This document shows, one piece after another, positions 33,768-42,573 of a stretch of DNA of 64,000 nucleotides; the stretch's first letter is position 1; each line of letters begins with the position of its first letter. This DNA is from an uncultured Bryobacterales bacterium (GTDB taxonomy: Bacteria; Acidobacteriota; Terriglobia; Bryobacterales; UBA6623), in assembly GCA_951813605.1 (NCBI GenBank), contig OX638379.1, positions 5,654,062 to 5,718,061 of the forward strand, in the 5' to 3' direction. A model generated the notes under the pieces. It was not told where the DNA came from and searched no databases. It worked only from the letters and a program-made list of their open reading frames with translations. Position numbers and translations under genes: made by a program.

Positions 33768-34686
33768 GGGCTTCCTCGATGCCCAGCGAATGGAAGTCCG
33801 ACTCGCTCATGGAACTCTGGAGCAGGAACTCCGCCAGCCAGCCGCAAGCTAGGAAAGCCGCTGCCGACAAACCAAGCGCGATGGCGGCGGCAAACGCTGC
33901 CGATGCCCAGACAGGATGCAATGCTGGCGTCAGGGAGGTCGCGACAAGCGCAACTGAGGCCAATGAGAGGGCGAGAGCGACTAGCCCGAACGCGTGCGCG
34001 GGCCGGTCGCTATAACGCGTTCGCAGCAGGACCGTGCCAAGGTCGAGGAATCCCTTGAGGAGGCGGCTGAACCCGTACTTGGAGCGCCCGTGCCGCCGCG
34101 GATGATGGCGTACCTCGACCTCGCCGACTCGACAGCCCATATGCTCCGCGAAGACCGGGATAAAGCGATGCTGGTCCCCATATATGCGCAGGGACTTTGC
34201 CAAGTCGGCGCGGTAGCACTTGAATCCGCAGTTCATATCGTGCAGCGAGAGGCCTGTCGCTCGTCGCATGACGAAGTTGAACAGGCGCGAGGCGATGACT
34301 TTGTGCAGCGGGTCGCGCCGGATTCGCTTCCATCCCGAGACGAGGTCGTAGCCCTTGTGGAACTTGGCTAGAAACGAAGGTATCTCGGACGGATCATCCT
34401 GCAGGTCTCCGTCGATCGTGAAGATCACGGGCGCGCGGCAGCGGGCGAAGCCCGCCATCAGCGCGGCGGACTTTCCGCGGGGCGCGCGGAATTTGACTAG
34501 GCGAACGCGGTTCGGGTCGTAGAGGCTGAGAAGACGACTCCATGTCGCGTCGGCACTCCCGTCGTCGACGAATAGGATCTCGTGGTCCAGGGGCAAGACC
34601 TCCTGCAGCCTGCGCGCGAGCTCCTCGACGCTGGCCTCTTCATTGCGGACGGGGATGACGACGGAAATCTCCGGGGAAGCGGGCAT
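33760..34686 (-). CDS. GT2 glycosyltransferase, polyprenyl-phosphate sugar synthase type
   Basis: 308 residues from ATG 34686 (MPASPEISVVIPVRNEE); ATG 34707 is possible. GT-A fold: ISVVIPVRNEEASVEEL, HEILFVDDGSADATW, GKSAALMAGFARC, IFTIDGDLQDDPSEIP, DMNCGFKCYRADLAK and RHGRSKYGFSRLLKGF (family RxGxSKY). Two C-terminal membrane helices. It probably transfers a sugar to a polyprenyl phosphate at the inner membrane, supplying the flippase encoded directly downstream. Confidence 0.92.
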   Translation of the reverse strand: MPASPEISVVIPVRNEEASVEELARRLQEVLPLDHEILFVDDGSADATWSRLLSLYDPNRVRLVKFRAPRGKSAALMAGFARCRAPVIFTIDGDLQDDPSEIPSFLAKFHKGYDLVSGWKRIRRDPLHKVIASRLFNFVMRRATGLSLHDMNCGFKCYRADLAKSLRIYGDQHRFIPVFAEHMGCRVGEVEVRHHPRRHGRSKYGFSRLLKGFLDLGTVLLRTRYSDRPAHAFGLVALALSLASVALVATSLTPALHPVWASAAFAAAIALGLSAAAFLACGWLAEFLLQSSMSESDFHSLGIEEARD

Positions 34687-35945
34687 GTGCGAAGAACCGC
34701 CGATCATAGCGAGTTGAACCGGGCTGGGCAACAGTGCTGCGGCAACTGTCGAGCCGGGGCAGCTGATCCCGTGCCCGGTGCAGCGTCCGCGGATGCCGGC
34801 GAATCAGCCTCTCCAGTTGGGAAGCGGTTTCGCACTCCGTAGTCTAGGAGGGCCCGCAGCACGCTTTGTGGGCACTCGGCTCTGCGCAAGAAGTCCGGGC
34901 CGGCGAGTCGTTCGAACTGCTTGGGCCACTCGACTAGTGCGTCGCTCAAGGGACCGGCGAGGGCGCCAAGTTGGTGGATGCGCTCGTGGCGCTGAGCGCC
35001 ACCGGAGAGGCCTCTTGCTGGAGTTGGGCATAAGCAGGCGAAGGGGTCGTCTGCGGTCTCCCGGAGCGCACGGCGCTTGGGCGGCAGCCGTCGCGACAGG
35101 GTCGAAGGGATTCTCGGGTGCGCGGGCTAGCGCCTCCTGCTGCCGCGCCCGGCGCGGACCTAGACCGCGCTAGCCTCCTGTTTCTGAATCGCGGTCGAGG
35201 GGTAGAGCGACGGATCCATCCCAAACGCATCGGCGGCGTCCCCTGCGTCTCGTAGCCTCGGCCGAGACTTCGGTTGGCCTCCCAGGTCTCTTTGTTCGAC
35301 CACCGATGCGCGATTGCGGGCTCGCAATGCTTGGAGCTCGTCCCGGCGGTCAGGAGCAGCTGTAGGGTTGTTGACGCCCTGTCGCCGCTAGCTTGGTTCT
35401 CGCCAGTCCGAGCTGGTCGCGTCCCATGTCGAGCCGGGCGGACCCCATTCTGGTCGGTCTTCGAATGGTTGGATTCGAACTACTCGGCAATCTGGAGGAA
35501 TTCGATGAAGCCTCGCACCTCGGGAGGAGGGATCCCTCGAGAGCACGTGATGCGGTCCGACCGCCGGAGGGCGCATCCTCGTCATCAGCGTCGAACGGCT
35601 GGGCGCGCGCTCAGCCGCTGGGGAACGCCCAAGCGAAAAGGATGCATTGCTCGGCGCATTCGTCAATGCGCGGGGCCTTGGCGCGGCCCTACACGGCGGT
35701 GCCGATGCCTTTGAATGCGATCCGGCAGAGATTCGGCTGGTGAATGGCGCCGACAGCGGATTGGTGCAGCAGATATGCCGGGACGGGTGCGAGAGAAAGG
35801 TGCACCATTCGCGGTAAGAAGCGCGGGGCGATTCTAGCGAGAACTCGAAAGGGCACGGCCGCCGGCGAGGCGTATTCCGCGCATCTGAACCGAGGGCCGG
35901 ATTGACATTCGGTGCGTCGATAGGCGAGCTTGAAAGGTAATCGCC
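34687..35945. other. 1.26-kb stretch without a supported gene; possible decayed minus-strand coding
   Basis: Open frames on either strand lack family features. On the minus strand, several short frames in a row look mildly protein-like: one of about 70 codons ending at the TAG at 35162-35160 (ends AIQKQEASAV), then others in shifted frames (one containing AQLQQEASPV, another ALVEWPKQFERLAGPDF). This pattern would fit a gene ruined by frameshifts, but I could not assign a family. Confidence 0.3.
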
Positions 35946-36377
35946 ATGCAGCTGAAACGCATATCGCCGGAACAAGCACGTGACCTACTGGAATCTGGAG
36001 AGGGGTACATCTACTTGGACGTGCGATCCGTTCCAGAGTTCGAGGCCGGCCACGCACCCGGATCCAAGAATATCCCCCTGCTCCATAGCACGCCTGCAGG
36101 AATGCGACCGAACGAAAACTTCGTGGAGGTCTGTGACAGGGCGCTAGGCAAGGACGCCAAGATCATCACCGCCTGCCTGATGGGCGGCCGCTCGATGCGC
36201 GCGGCGCAGATGCTGCTCGCGAACGGCTTCGCCAATGTAGTCGACATGCGTGGCGGATTCCGCGGCGAGACCGATAGGATGGGGCAGCTGACCTATCCCG
36301 GGTGGATGCCGCGCGGACTCCCGGTCACTACCGAAGCTGCAGACGAAGAAACTTACTCGGGCCTTTCCACTCGCTAA
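35946..36377 (+). CDS. Rhodanese-like domain protein
   Basis: 143 residues, one rhodanese domain: YIYLDVRSVPEFEAGHAPGSKNIP and the active-site loop ACLMGGRS with Cys77, then ANGFANVVDMRGGF. It would carry persulfide or bind related anions in the cytoplasm. Stand-alone gene; convergent with the MBL-fold gene, 25 bases apart. Confidence 0.92.
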   Translation: MQLKRISPEQARDLLESGEGYIYLDVRSVPEFEAGHAPGSKNIPLLHSTPAGMRPNENFVEVCDRALGKDAKIITACLMGGRSMRAAQMLLANGFANVVDMRGGFRGETDRMGQLTYPGWMPRGLPVTTEAADEETYSGLSTR

Positions 36378-36402
36378 CGAAGCGGCGGGAGCGTTGAGTT
36401 CG

Positions 36403-37101
36403 CTACCAGGCGTAGCTGCCGCCGGGAGCGAGCGGCGGCACCACGACCGTGGAATCTGGACCGAGTTCACCGCGCAGCTTATCAGGTGTGCCCGAAAGCA
36501 CCGGGAAGGTTCCGTAGTGCATCGGGATCACGACGCTGGGCTGCAAGAATTCACACGCCAGCGCGGCTTCCTTCGGTCCCATTGTGAAGAGGTCGCCGAT
36601 CGGGAGGAAGGCGAGCGCGGGCCCGTAAAGGCGTCGAATCAACTGCATGTCGCTGAAAACATTGGTGTCCCCCGCGTGGTAGAAGGCACGTCCGTCCGGT
36701 TGCCTGACGACGAAGCCGGCCGGCTCGCCCCCATAGATCAGCTTGCCGTCCTCCGCAATTGAACTACTATGCTGCGCCTGGGTCATCGAAATGCGCACGC
36801 CTTGGGTGTGGTAGCAACCCCCCTTGTTCATGCCCACCGCCCTGCCTACGCCCTTGGATCCAAGCCAATGCGAAATCTCGTAGTTACAGACAATTTCCGG
36901 AGAGAATCGCTCCGCCACAGCAAGCGCGTCCCCGATATGGTCTGGGTGCCCGTGCGTAATCAGGAGCAAATCGACGCTTTCGAGGGAAAAGTCCGCCGGA
37001 TAGGATGGATTGCCCGTGAACCAAGGGTCAATCAGAATCCACGGGCCATCGTCCACCCCCACCAGAAACGTGGAGTGGCCTAGCCAGGTGATCTTCGTCA
37101 T
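36403..37101 (-). CDS. UPF0173 metal-dependent hydrolase (MBL fold)
   Basis: 232 residues from ATG 37101 (MTKITWLGHSTFLV), the family start; the frame is open further upstream, but only as a shadow of the response regulator. HxHxDH metal motif at residues 50-55 (THGHPDHIGD), AGDTNVFSDM and VIPMHYGTFPVL. UPF0173 hydrolases (YtkL-like) have unknown natural substrates. 43 bases after the response regulator gene on the same strand. Confidence 0.92.
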   Translation of the reverse strand: MTKITWLGHSTFLVGVDDGPWILIDPWFTGNPSYPADFSLESVDLLLITHGHPDHIGDALAVAERFSPEIVCNYEISHWLGSKGVGRAVGMNKGGCYHTQGVRISMTQAQHSSSIAEDGKLIYGGEPAGFVVRQPDGRAFYHAGDTNVFSDMQLIRRLYGPALAFLPIGDLFTMGPKEAALACEFLQPSVVIPMHYGTFPVLSGTPDKLRGELGPDSTVVVPPLAPGGSYAW

Positions 37102-37144
37102 CGCTGTCCGGTCCGCCTTCGGCGCGGTGTCGATTGTATCATCG

Positions 37145-37621
37145 CTAGCGAGCTTGCCTACGCCGCTGGGGCGATCGCCGCGCCGTTGACATACCGCGCT
37201 CAGAAGCCGGAGGCTTGCCGCGCTGCCGCGCGCCCTCGGGCACAAGCCGCAACACAGTGTCGACAAGGTCGAATTGCTCGCGAGGTCCCTTGGAAAGCAC
37301 CACGTCCGCTCCCGTCGACTCTGGCGTGAGTGCCAGCATGTACGTGTATCCGGACAGGATGACGACCGGCACGTCGGAGCCCAGGTCGCGCAGCCTCCGA
37401 ATGAATTCGTCCCCGCGCATCTGCGGCATGCGGTAGTCCGTGACGACCAAGCTGAACGGGTTATCGGCCCCACTTTCCGCGAAGCGACGCAGTCCCTGCT
37501 CGCCGCCTTCTGCTGTCATCACTTCGTAACCGAGCCCTTGGAGAATGATCCGGCGAGCGGCCAACCCTTGTCGGTTGTCGTCGATCATCAGGATTTTGCT
37601 TCGTGCGGCCACCCTGCTCAT
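37145..37621 (-). CDS. Single-domain response regulator
   Basis: 158 residues. Receiver domain: acidic pair D14-D15 (LMIDDNR), phospho-acceptor D62 (VVTDYRMPQ), S90 (VILSGYTY) and K111 (LSKGPRE). After the receiver there is only a short Arg-rich tail, so there is no output domain; it would act by protein contact, CheY-like. No histidine kinase is near. Confidence 0.93.
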   Translation of the reverse strand: MSRVAARSKILMIDDNRQGLAARRIILQGLGYEVMTAEGGEQGLRRFAESGADNPFSLVVTDYRMPQMRGDEFIRRLRDLGSDVPVVILSGYTYMLALTPESTGADVVLSKGPREQFDLVDTVLRLVPEGARQRGKPPASERGMSTARRSPQRRRQAR

Positions 37622-38622
37622 TGTCAGCGAACTCTACCAGCGACGGGCGCGTTTCGTCAACCAGAATTTCGACCGCGCCGTAAGCTGTTGAAATCCCGGG
37701 ATCTCCGCGGCTCGGTTTCCGGACCAGCCGACGAAAGTATGGCGGAGGCGACACAGCGATCGTGCGATTTCGAGCGCTCGCCCTCGTCAATCCGAGTCAA
37801 CATCGCAACATCATACCGACTCGCCGTGCCTGGATCGCTTCCACTGTGCGATGTACTACGGATCGGCAAGGGGCCACTTGTAGTCTGATTGGCCCAATAC
37901 GCCTGCATTGCGGAATGGCCACGCGCTGGCTCGCCCTTGGGACGACGCGAATCCCGCGGTAGTCCGGCCCACCGAAGCGACCCCGAAGAGCGAGAGCGGG
38001 AAATGCGGTCGGCAATTCTCGCCAGCCAGCGCGCAGGGCCTGAAGCAGGGACCGTCCCCACAGGCGCGGGCGGAAGGTTGCCGTCCCGGGAGGACCGTTC
38101 CATCCAGACGGGGGATCGGTCGAGGACCGCGGGTTGCACTCAGGACCATGCGACACTTGGCCGCCGCCGTTCGAGCCGCAAGTGTCATCGGGCTTGGAAA
38201 GCCGTTCGCCGGTCTGGTATCAGGAAGAGCGTCGGGGCGGCAGAGATAGCGACCCAATCAGCACTCGGCACCTAGGCAGGGTAGGTGTTCCGAATGGCCT
38301 TCACAGTGCCCTGCCCGCTTGCTGTCGGCACGCTCGGCTTGGGAGGCACCCGCGAGGAGCCAGCAGCTCGGCAGCGGTTGTCGCCAATATTCTTTGACCG
38401 GATTCGCGACACATAGCACACGGTTTCTTGCCACTTCTTCCCTGGCACCGGCAATCTCGGAACCCAGCCCAGACCATGCTCTCGTCGGTCGGCCTTAGGC
38501 AGGCGCAACGAACTGGGAAATGCGGGCTGGAATTACTCTCGCTTCCTCGAATGCAGCTAGTGGCAGGCGTCGGAGTGGAACTCTCGGTTTGCAGCTCGCC
38601 CCGCGGATTCAGCCCCAAGCCC
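37622..38622. other. 1-kb stretch without a supported gene
   Basis: Only Arg/Pro-rich overlapping frames on both strands. I see no RNA fold, repeat or family motif. The part next to 37622 may hold the response regulator promoter. Confidence 0.5.
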
Positions 38623-39783
38623 CTATTCGACCTCCCGGGGTGCCGTGTAGCCCTTGCGCGCCACGATTCGGTACTTGATGCGCTTGTTGTTCTTGCCCGT
38701 GATCCTCAGTTCCTTGTTGGTCTTCGGATCTACCAGGCGCACGGTGATATTGCGAAACGTGCCGTCTCGCTTCGTGTTCGAAGGTTGGTAGATCGCAGTG
38801 TATTGGTTGCGCATCAGGTAGTTTAGGCTCTGGAAGATCGTGGGGAACTGGCCGTAGAAGCGCGGAAAGAACGAGAACCCACCGGTCTCCTTCGTGAATG
38901 TGCGCAGCTGGTTGTCGGCCTGCAGCCATCCAATCCTCGTCGCCCCGCCGACACGACCGTAGGAATCTAGCAGTTCCTTCAGCATCTGGCCCAGCCCGAT
39001 CGCATGGACTGTGACGCCCGCCTCCTGAACAATCTTTCGCGCTTGGGAGAAATTGAGACGGCTGAAGGTGTCCTCGCCGCTCGACAGGAGCACGACCGAC
39101 TTGCGGCCCTCGATCTCGGACATGCGCTTCACAGTGTCGGTGAGTGCGTCGAATAGATTGGATTCGCTGTAAGCCGCGATGCGCAGCCTCTGCAAGGCAT
39201 TATTGATCTCGCGGCGATCCTGGGTGAAATCCGCCAGGATTTCCGGCCTCAAATCGTAAGCGATCACAGCCACCCAGTCTTCCGGCCTGAGCGTCTGAAC
39301 GAATCCGTAAGTCGCAGTGAGCGTCTGGTACCACGTTTCGGACCAGTACTGCTGCCAGCGGTTGCTGAACTCGATCAGCAGCGCGACCGTGGCTGGCGCT
39401 TGGGTCTGTCCCACACTGATGATTTTCTGCGGCACACCTTCCTCGAGAATCTGGAAGTTGCCGGGCGGAATATTGGCGATGAACTGGCCTTTGTTGTCGA
39501 GGATCGCGATATCGACTGTCACTGCGTTCGTGTCGGCAGTGAACAGCGGCTGCTCCTCGGGCACGCGTTGGGGAGCGCGGGTCTCTATAGGAGACAGGTC
39601 TCCCGGTGTCCCGGGCGTGCGTCCGGGGCCGGGAACGTTACCGGGTAGCCGCTCGGCACCGGGTCCAGGCCGCCGCGGCCGGCTACCGATCGGACCTTGC
39701 GCCAGCGAGAGTTCAGGCGCTAGCAAAGCGACTGTTCCCAGCAGCAAGGCCGCCTTGCGGAAGATTTGACGTCGTTCGTGCAT
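38623..39783 (-). CDS. VWFA-related exported protein of acidobacterial type
   Basis: 386 residues from ATG 39783, with GAGGAG eight bases upstream. N-terminus HERRQIFRKAALLLGTVALL has a twin-arginine look. A Pro/Gly-rich linker, then a VWFA-like domain: VDIAILDNKGQFIANIPPGNFQILEEGVPQ (the regulatory-like start typical of this family), VALLIEFSN (degraded MIDAS DxSxS), SVVLLSSGEDTFS and GVTVHAIGLGQ. The C-terminus is a beta domain (NITVRLVDPKTNKELRITGKNN). This VWFA family (TIGR03436) is a hallmark of Acidobacteriota. Confidence 0.88.
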   Translation of the reverse strand: MHERRQIFRKAALLLGTVALLAPELSLAQGPIGSRPRRPGPGAERLPGNVPGPGRTPGTPGDLSPIETRAPQRVPEEQPLFTADTNAVTVDIAILDNKGQFIANIPPGNFQILEEGVPQKIISVGQTQAPATVALLIEFSNRWQQYWSETWYQTLTATYGFVQTLRPEDWVAVIAYDLRPEILADFTQDRREINNALQRLRIAAYSESNLFDALTDTVKRMSEIEGRKSVVLLSSGEDTFSRLNFSQARKIVQEAGVTVHAIGLGQMLKELLDSYGRVGGATRIGWLQADNQLRTFTKETGGFSFFPRFYGQFPTIFQSLNYLMRNQYTAIYQPSNTKRDGTFRNITVRLVDPKTNKELRITGKNNKRIKYRIVARKGYTAPREVE

Positions 39784-39851
39784 GGTGATGCTCCTCGCTT
39801 GCCCCGCCTTGCGGACATGCGATCCGCCGAGCAGAGGCACACTTATGGTAA

Positions 39852-39878
39852 ACCCGATCCTTAGTCGGGTCTACCCGA
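39852..39878 (-). terminator. Weak hairpin downstream of the 39.9-kb gene
   Basis: ACCCGA at 39852-39857 can pair with TCGGGT at 39865-39870, and that arm can also pair with ACCCGA at 39873-39878: two alternative 6-bp stems after the minus-strand gene. The T-run is short, so this is only a candidate. Confidence 0.3.
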
Positions 39879-39928
39879 TGAAACCCAGTGCGAGCTAGAG
39901 GTTGCGGACCCGGACCGTGCCTGCCGCC

Positions 39929-40297
39929 TCAGCTAGCAGGCTTGAGACGGAAGTTGTAAATCAGCTCGGTGCGGCTGTCGAAGCTCGAGACTGTGCGCGT
40001 CTTGCTCTGCCTGCCCTGCGCCAGCGCCTTGAGCTCGTAATCCACGTTCAGATCCAATCCGTGAAAGTAGTATTCGCCGACATCATTCGTGTGGAACGAC
40101 TTCACGTCGAGGGTCCGCGTGTTCTTCAGCTGCACTATTGCGCGGATACCCTCTTCGTGCTCGTCGGTGACTTGGCCCTTGACCGAGCGGGTGGGGTCTT
40201 CCTTCTTTTTCTTGCCGAAGCCCGGGAACTGAGCCCGGGCGGAGGTAGCCGCCCCTGCGACGGCTAGGATCAACAGGCTGCGACGGGTGCGATGCAT
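39929..40297 (-). CDS. Exported carboxypeptidase-regulatory-like protein
   Basis: 122 residues. Signal peptide HRTRRSLLILAVAGAATSARA with two arginines, then a lysine patch (GKKKKEDP). One regulatory-like beta domain: SVKGQVTDEHEEGIRAIVQLKN, FHTNDVGEYYFHGLDLNVDYEL, ELIYNFRL. Fourteen bases upstream ends another gene of the same type, and a VWFA gene lies downstream, so the three may form an exported-protein group. Function unknown. Confidence 0.7.
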   Translation of the reverse strand: MHRTRRSLLILAVAGAATSARAQFPGFGKKKKEDPTRSVKGQVTDEHEEGIRAIVQLKNTRTLDVKSFHTNDVGEYYFHGLDLNVDYELKALAQGRQSKTRTVSSFDSRTELIYNFRLKPAS

Positions 40298-40310
40298 GGC
40301 TACTCTTATC

Positions 40311-40694
40311 CTACTTCGATCGGCTCCGCTTCTTCGCTTGCCCGGCCCGCTTCCGCGGCTCCAAAATAAGATTCGCGGTCGTTTTCTCGATGCCGTAGAC
40401 TCTCACGGTGCGTCGCGCGTCCGAGAATTTCGAAGCCGAGGCCGAAACTACGTACGAGGCGTCTCCCGCGGGCACTCGGATCCGGTACTCGCCGCGGTAG
40501 TTCGTGACCGCCCTGTACTTCTTGCGCGGCTTGGCTTCTTCGTAGGCGACCACCCGCGCTCCGGGCAACGCTAAGTACGAATCGCGGAACACAGTTCCGA
40601 AGAGCAGAGCGTACGGCTCGGAATCCTGCGCCCGCGAGGCCGGCGATGCCAGCCACGATGCCGCTGCCGCCGCGATCCAAGTGCGACGTGTCAT
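40311..40694 (-). CDS. Exported carboxypeptidase-regulatory-like protein
   Basis: 127 residues from ATG 40694 (MTRRTWIAAAAASWLASPASRAQ), a twin-arginine-like leader; upstream in-frame sequence is not signal-like. Domain: LLFGTVFRDSYLALPGARVVAYEE, YRAVTNYRGEYRIRVPAGDASYVV, and a basic C-terminus (KRAGQAKKRSRSK). Same general fold as its neighbour but low identity. Probably in one transcript with it, 13 bases apart. Confidence 0.7.
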   Translation of the reverse strand: MTRRTWIAAAAASWLASPASRAQDSEPYALLFGTVFRDSYLALPGARVVAYEEAKPRKKYRAVTNYRGEYRIRVPAGDASYVVSASASKFSDARRTVRVYGIEKTTANLILEPRKRAGQAKKRSRSK

Positions 40695-41481
40695 GAATCC
40701 TGGTTCTCCCTTACCGGACGAGTGTTGCACATTCACGACGTCGATGCCTTCAGCACGTGCCGGTTGCGGTGCGCTCGGCCGGCCGCGTCGACAGTAGCTG
40801 ATCGCTCGATTGGGCGCGCGGCTTGCCTGGGTTGGGGTCATCGAGTCGCTTCCGCATCGTCCTTGCGTGTCGCACGAGTGGCTTACGCTGAAAGTGAAAG
40901 CGGAGGGCAGCCAGGATCAACGTGCCAATGCTTGTACAGTCGCGCGCGGCCGGGCTGGTATTGTCCATCGCGCTGCTACCCTGGCAGCCGTTCGTCGCCG
41001 GAGATTCGTTCTCAAGCTTCTCTTGTCACCGTGGAAATTCCACGGCGCATTGCGGAGCGTCCTGCCCTGTGAAGGCTTCGAATCCGACGCGTCCCGAGGC
41101 CGCCGAAACACCGCCTAGCTGCCACCGAGCTCCTAGCAGACCGGAAACTGGTCCTCGTTGCTAGATGGTGGCGCGCTGCACCGGCCACGGCGCGGGGGCC
41201 CACGGAATCCCGGACCCGTGGTACTTGCCGCCATTCCCACCCGGTCTCCCAAGTCCGGCCATCCTAGGTGCTAGGCCTGATCGTCCGCTCGGCGACCGCC
41301 CCGGGATCGACTCAACGCCAAATCCGCCTCCCCCAAGATCCGCGTTCTCTGGATAATCTGACAATTTTCAGCGCGGCAGACCGCATCGGGGGCTCACCGA
41401 AGGGCCGGCTCGGCTAACGCCCTGTTCCGGTGCCTCTTAGTGACCCGGTGGTCCCGAGCAAGGGTGTAAGGAAGAGGTTTG
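40695..41481. other. 787-base intergenic region with one strong palindrome
   Basis: No gene supported on either strand. At 41029-41045 lies CCGTGGAA-A-TTCCACGG, a perfect 8-base inverted repeat around one base, operator-like. It stands between two diverging transcripts (40694 leftward, 41482 rightward). Confidence 0.45.
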
Positions 41482-41590
41482 GTGAGAGCAATAGGGTCGA
41501 TTCTTCTTCTTGGCTTCGCAGCTACGGTCTTGGCCGACCTGGCCGTGCGCGTCGTCGATCCGTCCGGGGACGTCGTTCCGGACGCAACTG
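41482..41590 (+). pseudogene. 5' fragment of an exported carboxypeptidase-regulatory-like protein, cut by the island
   Basis: GTG 41482 with a purine-rich GGAAGAGG upstream encodes a signal peptide (RAIGSILLLGFAATVLA) and the first strand of a regulatory-like domain (LAVRVVDPSGDVVPDA). At about codon 36 the sequence turns into the 3' flank of the integrase gene on the other strand; the frame goes on to 41892 only by chance. In Acidobacteriota such a start often belongs to a large TonB-dependent or other beta protein. The missing remainder is not in this window. Confidence 0.7.
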
Positions 41591-41598
41591 AGGCCATA

Positions 41599-42573
41599 TC
41601 ATGTGCTACCCTGATGTCGTCGGGCTGGCTTGGGAGCATTGTGCGTTGCCAAGCTTGCCTCCGCGGAGGGCGTTCCAGCGCCCCCCGCGGGCTTCTTTGG
41701 TGTGAATGCCAGAAGGATCGGATCCTGCTGGTGAACTTCCCGCACGAGCGTGGCGAGACGCCCGCGCCTAGCGAGATTCCAAGGCGCGTAGTAGCGCTCG
41801 GTAGTGCGGACGCTGCTGTGCCCGAGCAGGGTGCTGACGTCGTCCATGGAAAGGCCCGCCATCAGCAGGGCAACCGCGAATGTATCCCGTAGGCGGTGCG
41901 GGTGGAATCCTGCGACCCCGGCCGACTTTGCCACGAGCTTGAGGCGCACCCTCCAGTACTTGGCAGCGGTTACCGGCCGACCCGCGCCCGTCCAGAAGTA
42001 GTGGCGCCGGCCCCGGGCCTCGAGCGCGTCCAGCGTCGCGAGCACCTGCGCAGGCAACGCAACGGTGACCAGCTCGCCGCTCTTCGCGCGGCGCAGCACC
42101 AGGTCTCCGTTCCGGCAGACAGCCGATCGTTCCAACGTCACCGCGTCTTGGATTGCCAGGCCCGAGTAGCGCAGCACCAGCAGTAACGCCCGCTCCTTCG
42201 GCTTGCGCTCTGCCGCGGCCAGCAGGGCGGCCACCTCGTCGGTACTCAGCGGCATGGTCGGCCGGGAGTCGGGCTTCGGGGGGCGGATGTTCCGTGCAGG
42301 CGACTCCGGGACCCAGCCCTCCGCGGCGGCGTGAGAGAAGAACGCCTTCAGCCTCGCGAGCCGCAGGCCTTGCGTGCTCGGGGCGCAAGTCCACTGCTCG
42401 CGCCACTTGCGCAGGTCGCCGCTGCTGATCGCTGCAACCGATTCCAGCCCGGCGTCGCGGGTGAATGCCGTCAGCAGGCGGAACAGCGACTCGTACCCTT
42501 TTCGAGTGGACTCGCGCAGGTTGCGCGCCTGCATGTCGCGGAGATACGCCTCGAACGCGTCCGCCAGCGTCAT
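41599..42573 (-). CDS. Tyrosine recombinase (phage-type integrase) with altered first catalytic arginine
   Basis: 324 residues from ATG 42573. N-terminal SAM-like core-binding domain (about 1-100: FEAYLRDMQARNLRESTRKGY), catalytic domain 105-270. Lys164 (RRAKSGEL), the HxxR box H226/R229 (HPHRLRD), H252 (LLGHSSVRTTE) and nucleophile Y261 (RYY) are present. The usual arginine in the TGLRxxEL-like motif is replaced: RYSGLAIQDAV has Ala at 140. The last 50 residues are Lys/Pro/Ala-rich. The ATG overlaps the serine recombinase stop by four bases. It sits at the left island edge. Confidence 0.88.
   Translation of the reverse strand: MTLADAFEAYLRDMQARNLRESTRKGYESLFRLLTAFTRDAGLESVAAISSGDLRKWREQWTCAPSTQGLRLARLKAFFSHAAAEGWVPESPARNIRPPKPDSRPTMPLSTDEVAALLAAAERKPKERALLLVLRYSGLAIQDAVTLERSAVCRNGDLVLRRAKSGELVTVALPAQVLATLDALEARGRRHYFWTGAGRPVTAAKYWRVRLKLVAKSAGVAGFHPHRLRDTFAVALLMAGLSMDDVSTLLGHSSVRTTERYYAPWNLARRGRLATLVREVHQQDPILLAFTPKKPAGGAGTPSAEASLATHNAPKPARRHQGST

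Noticed and set aside
35274..35975. Overlapping open frames on both strands before the rhodanese gene
   Set aside because: Neither has a ribosome-binding site, family motif or natural composition.
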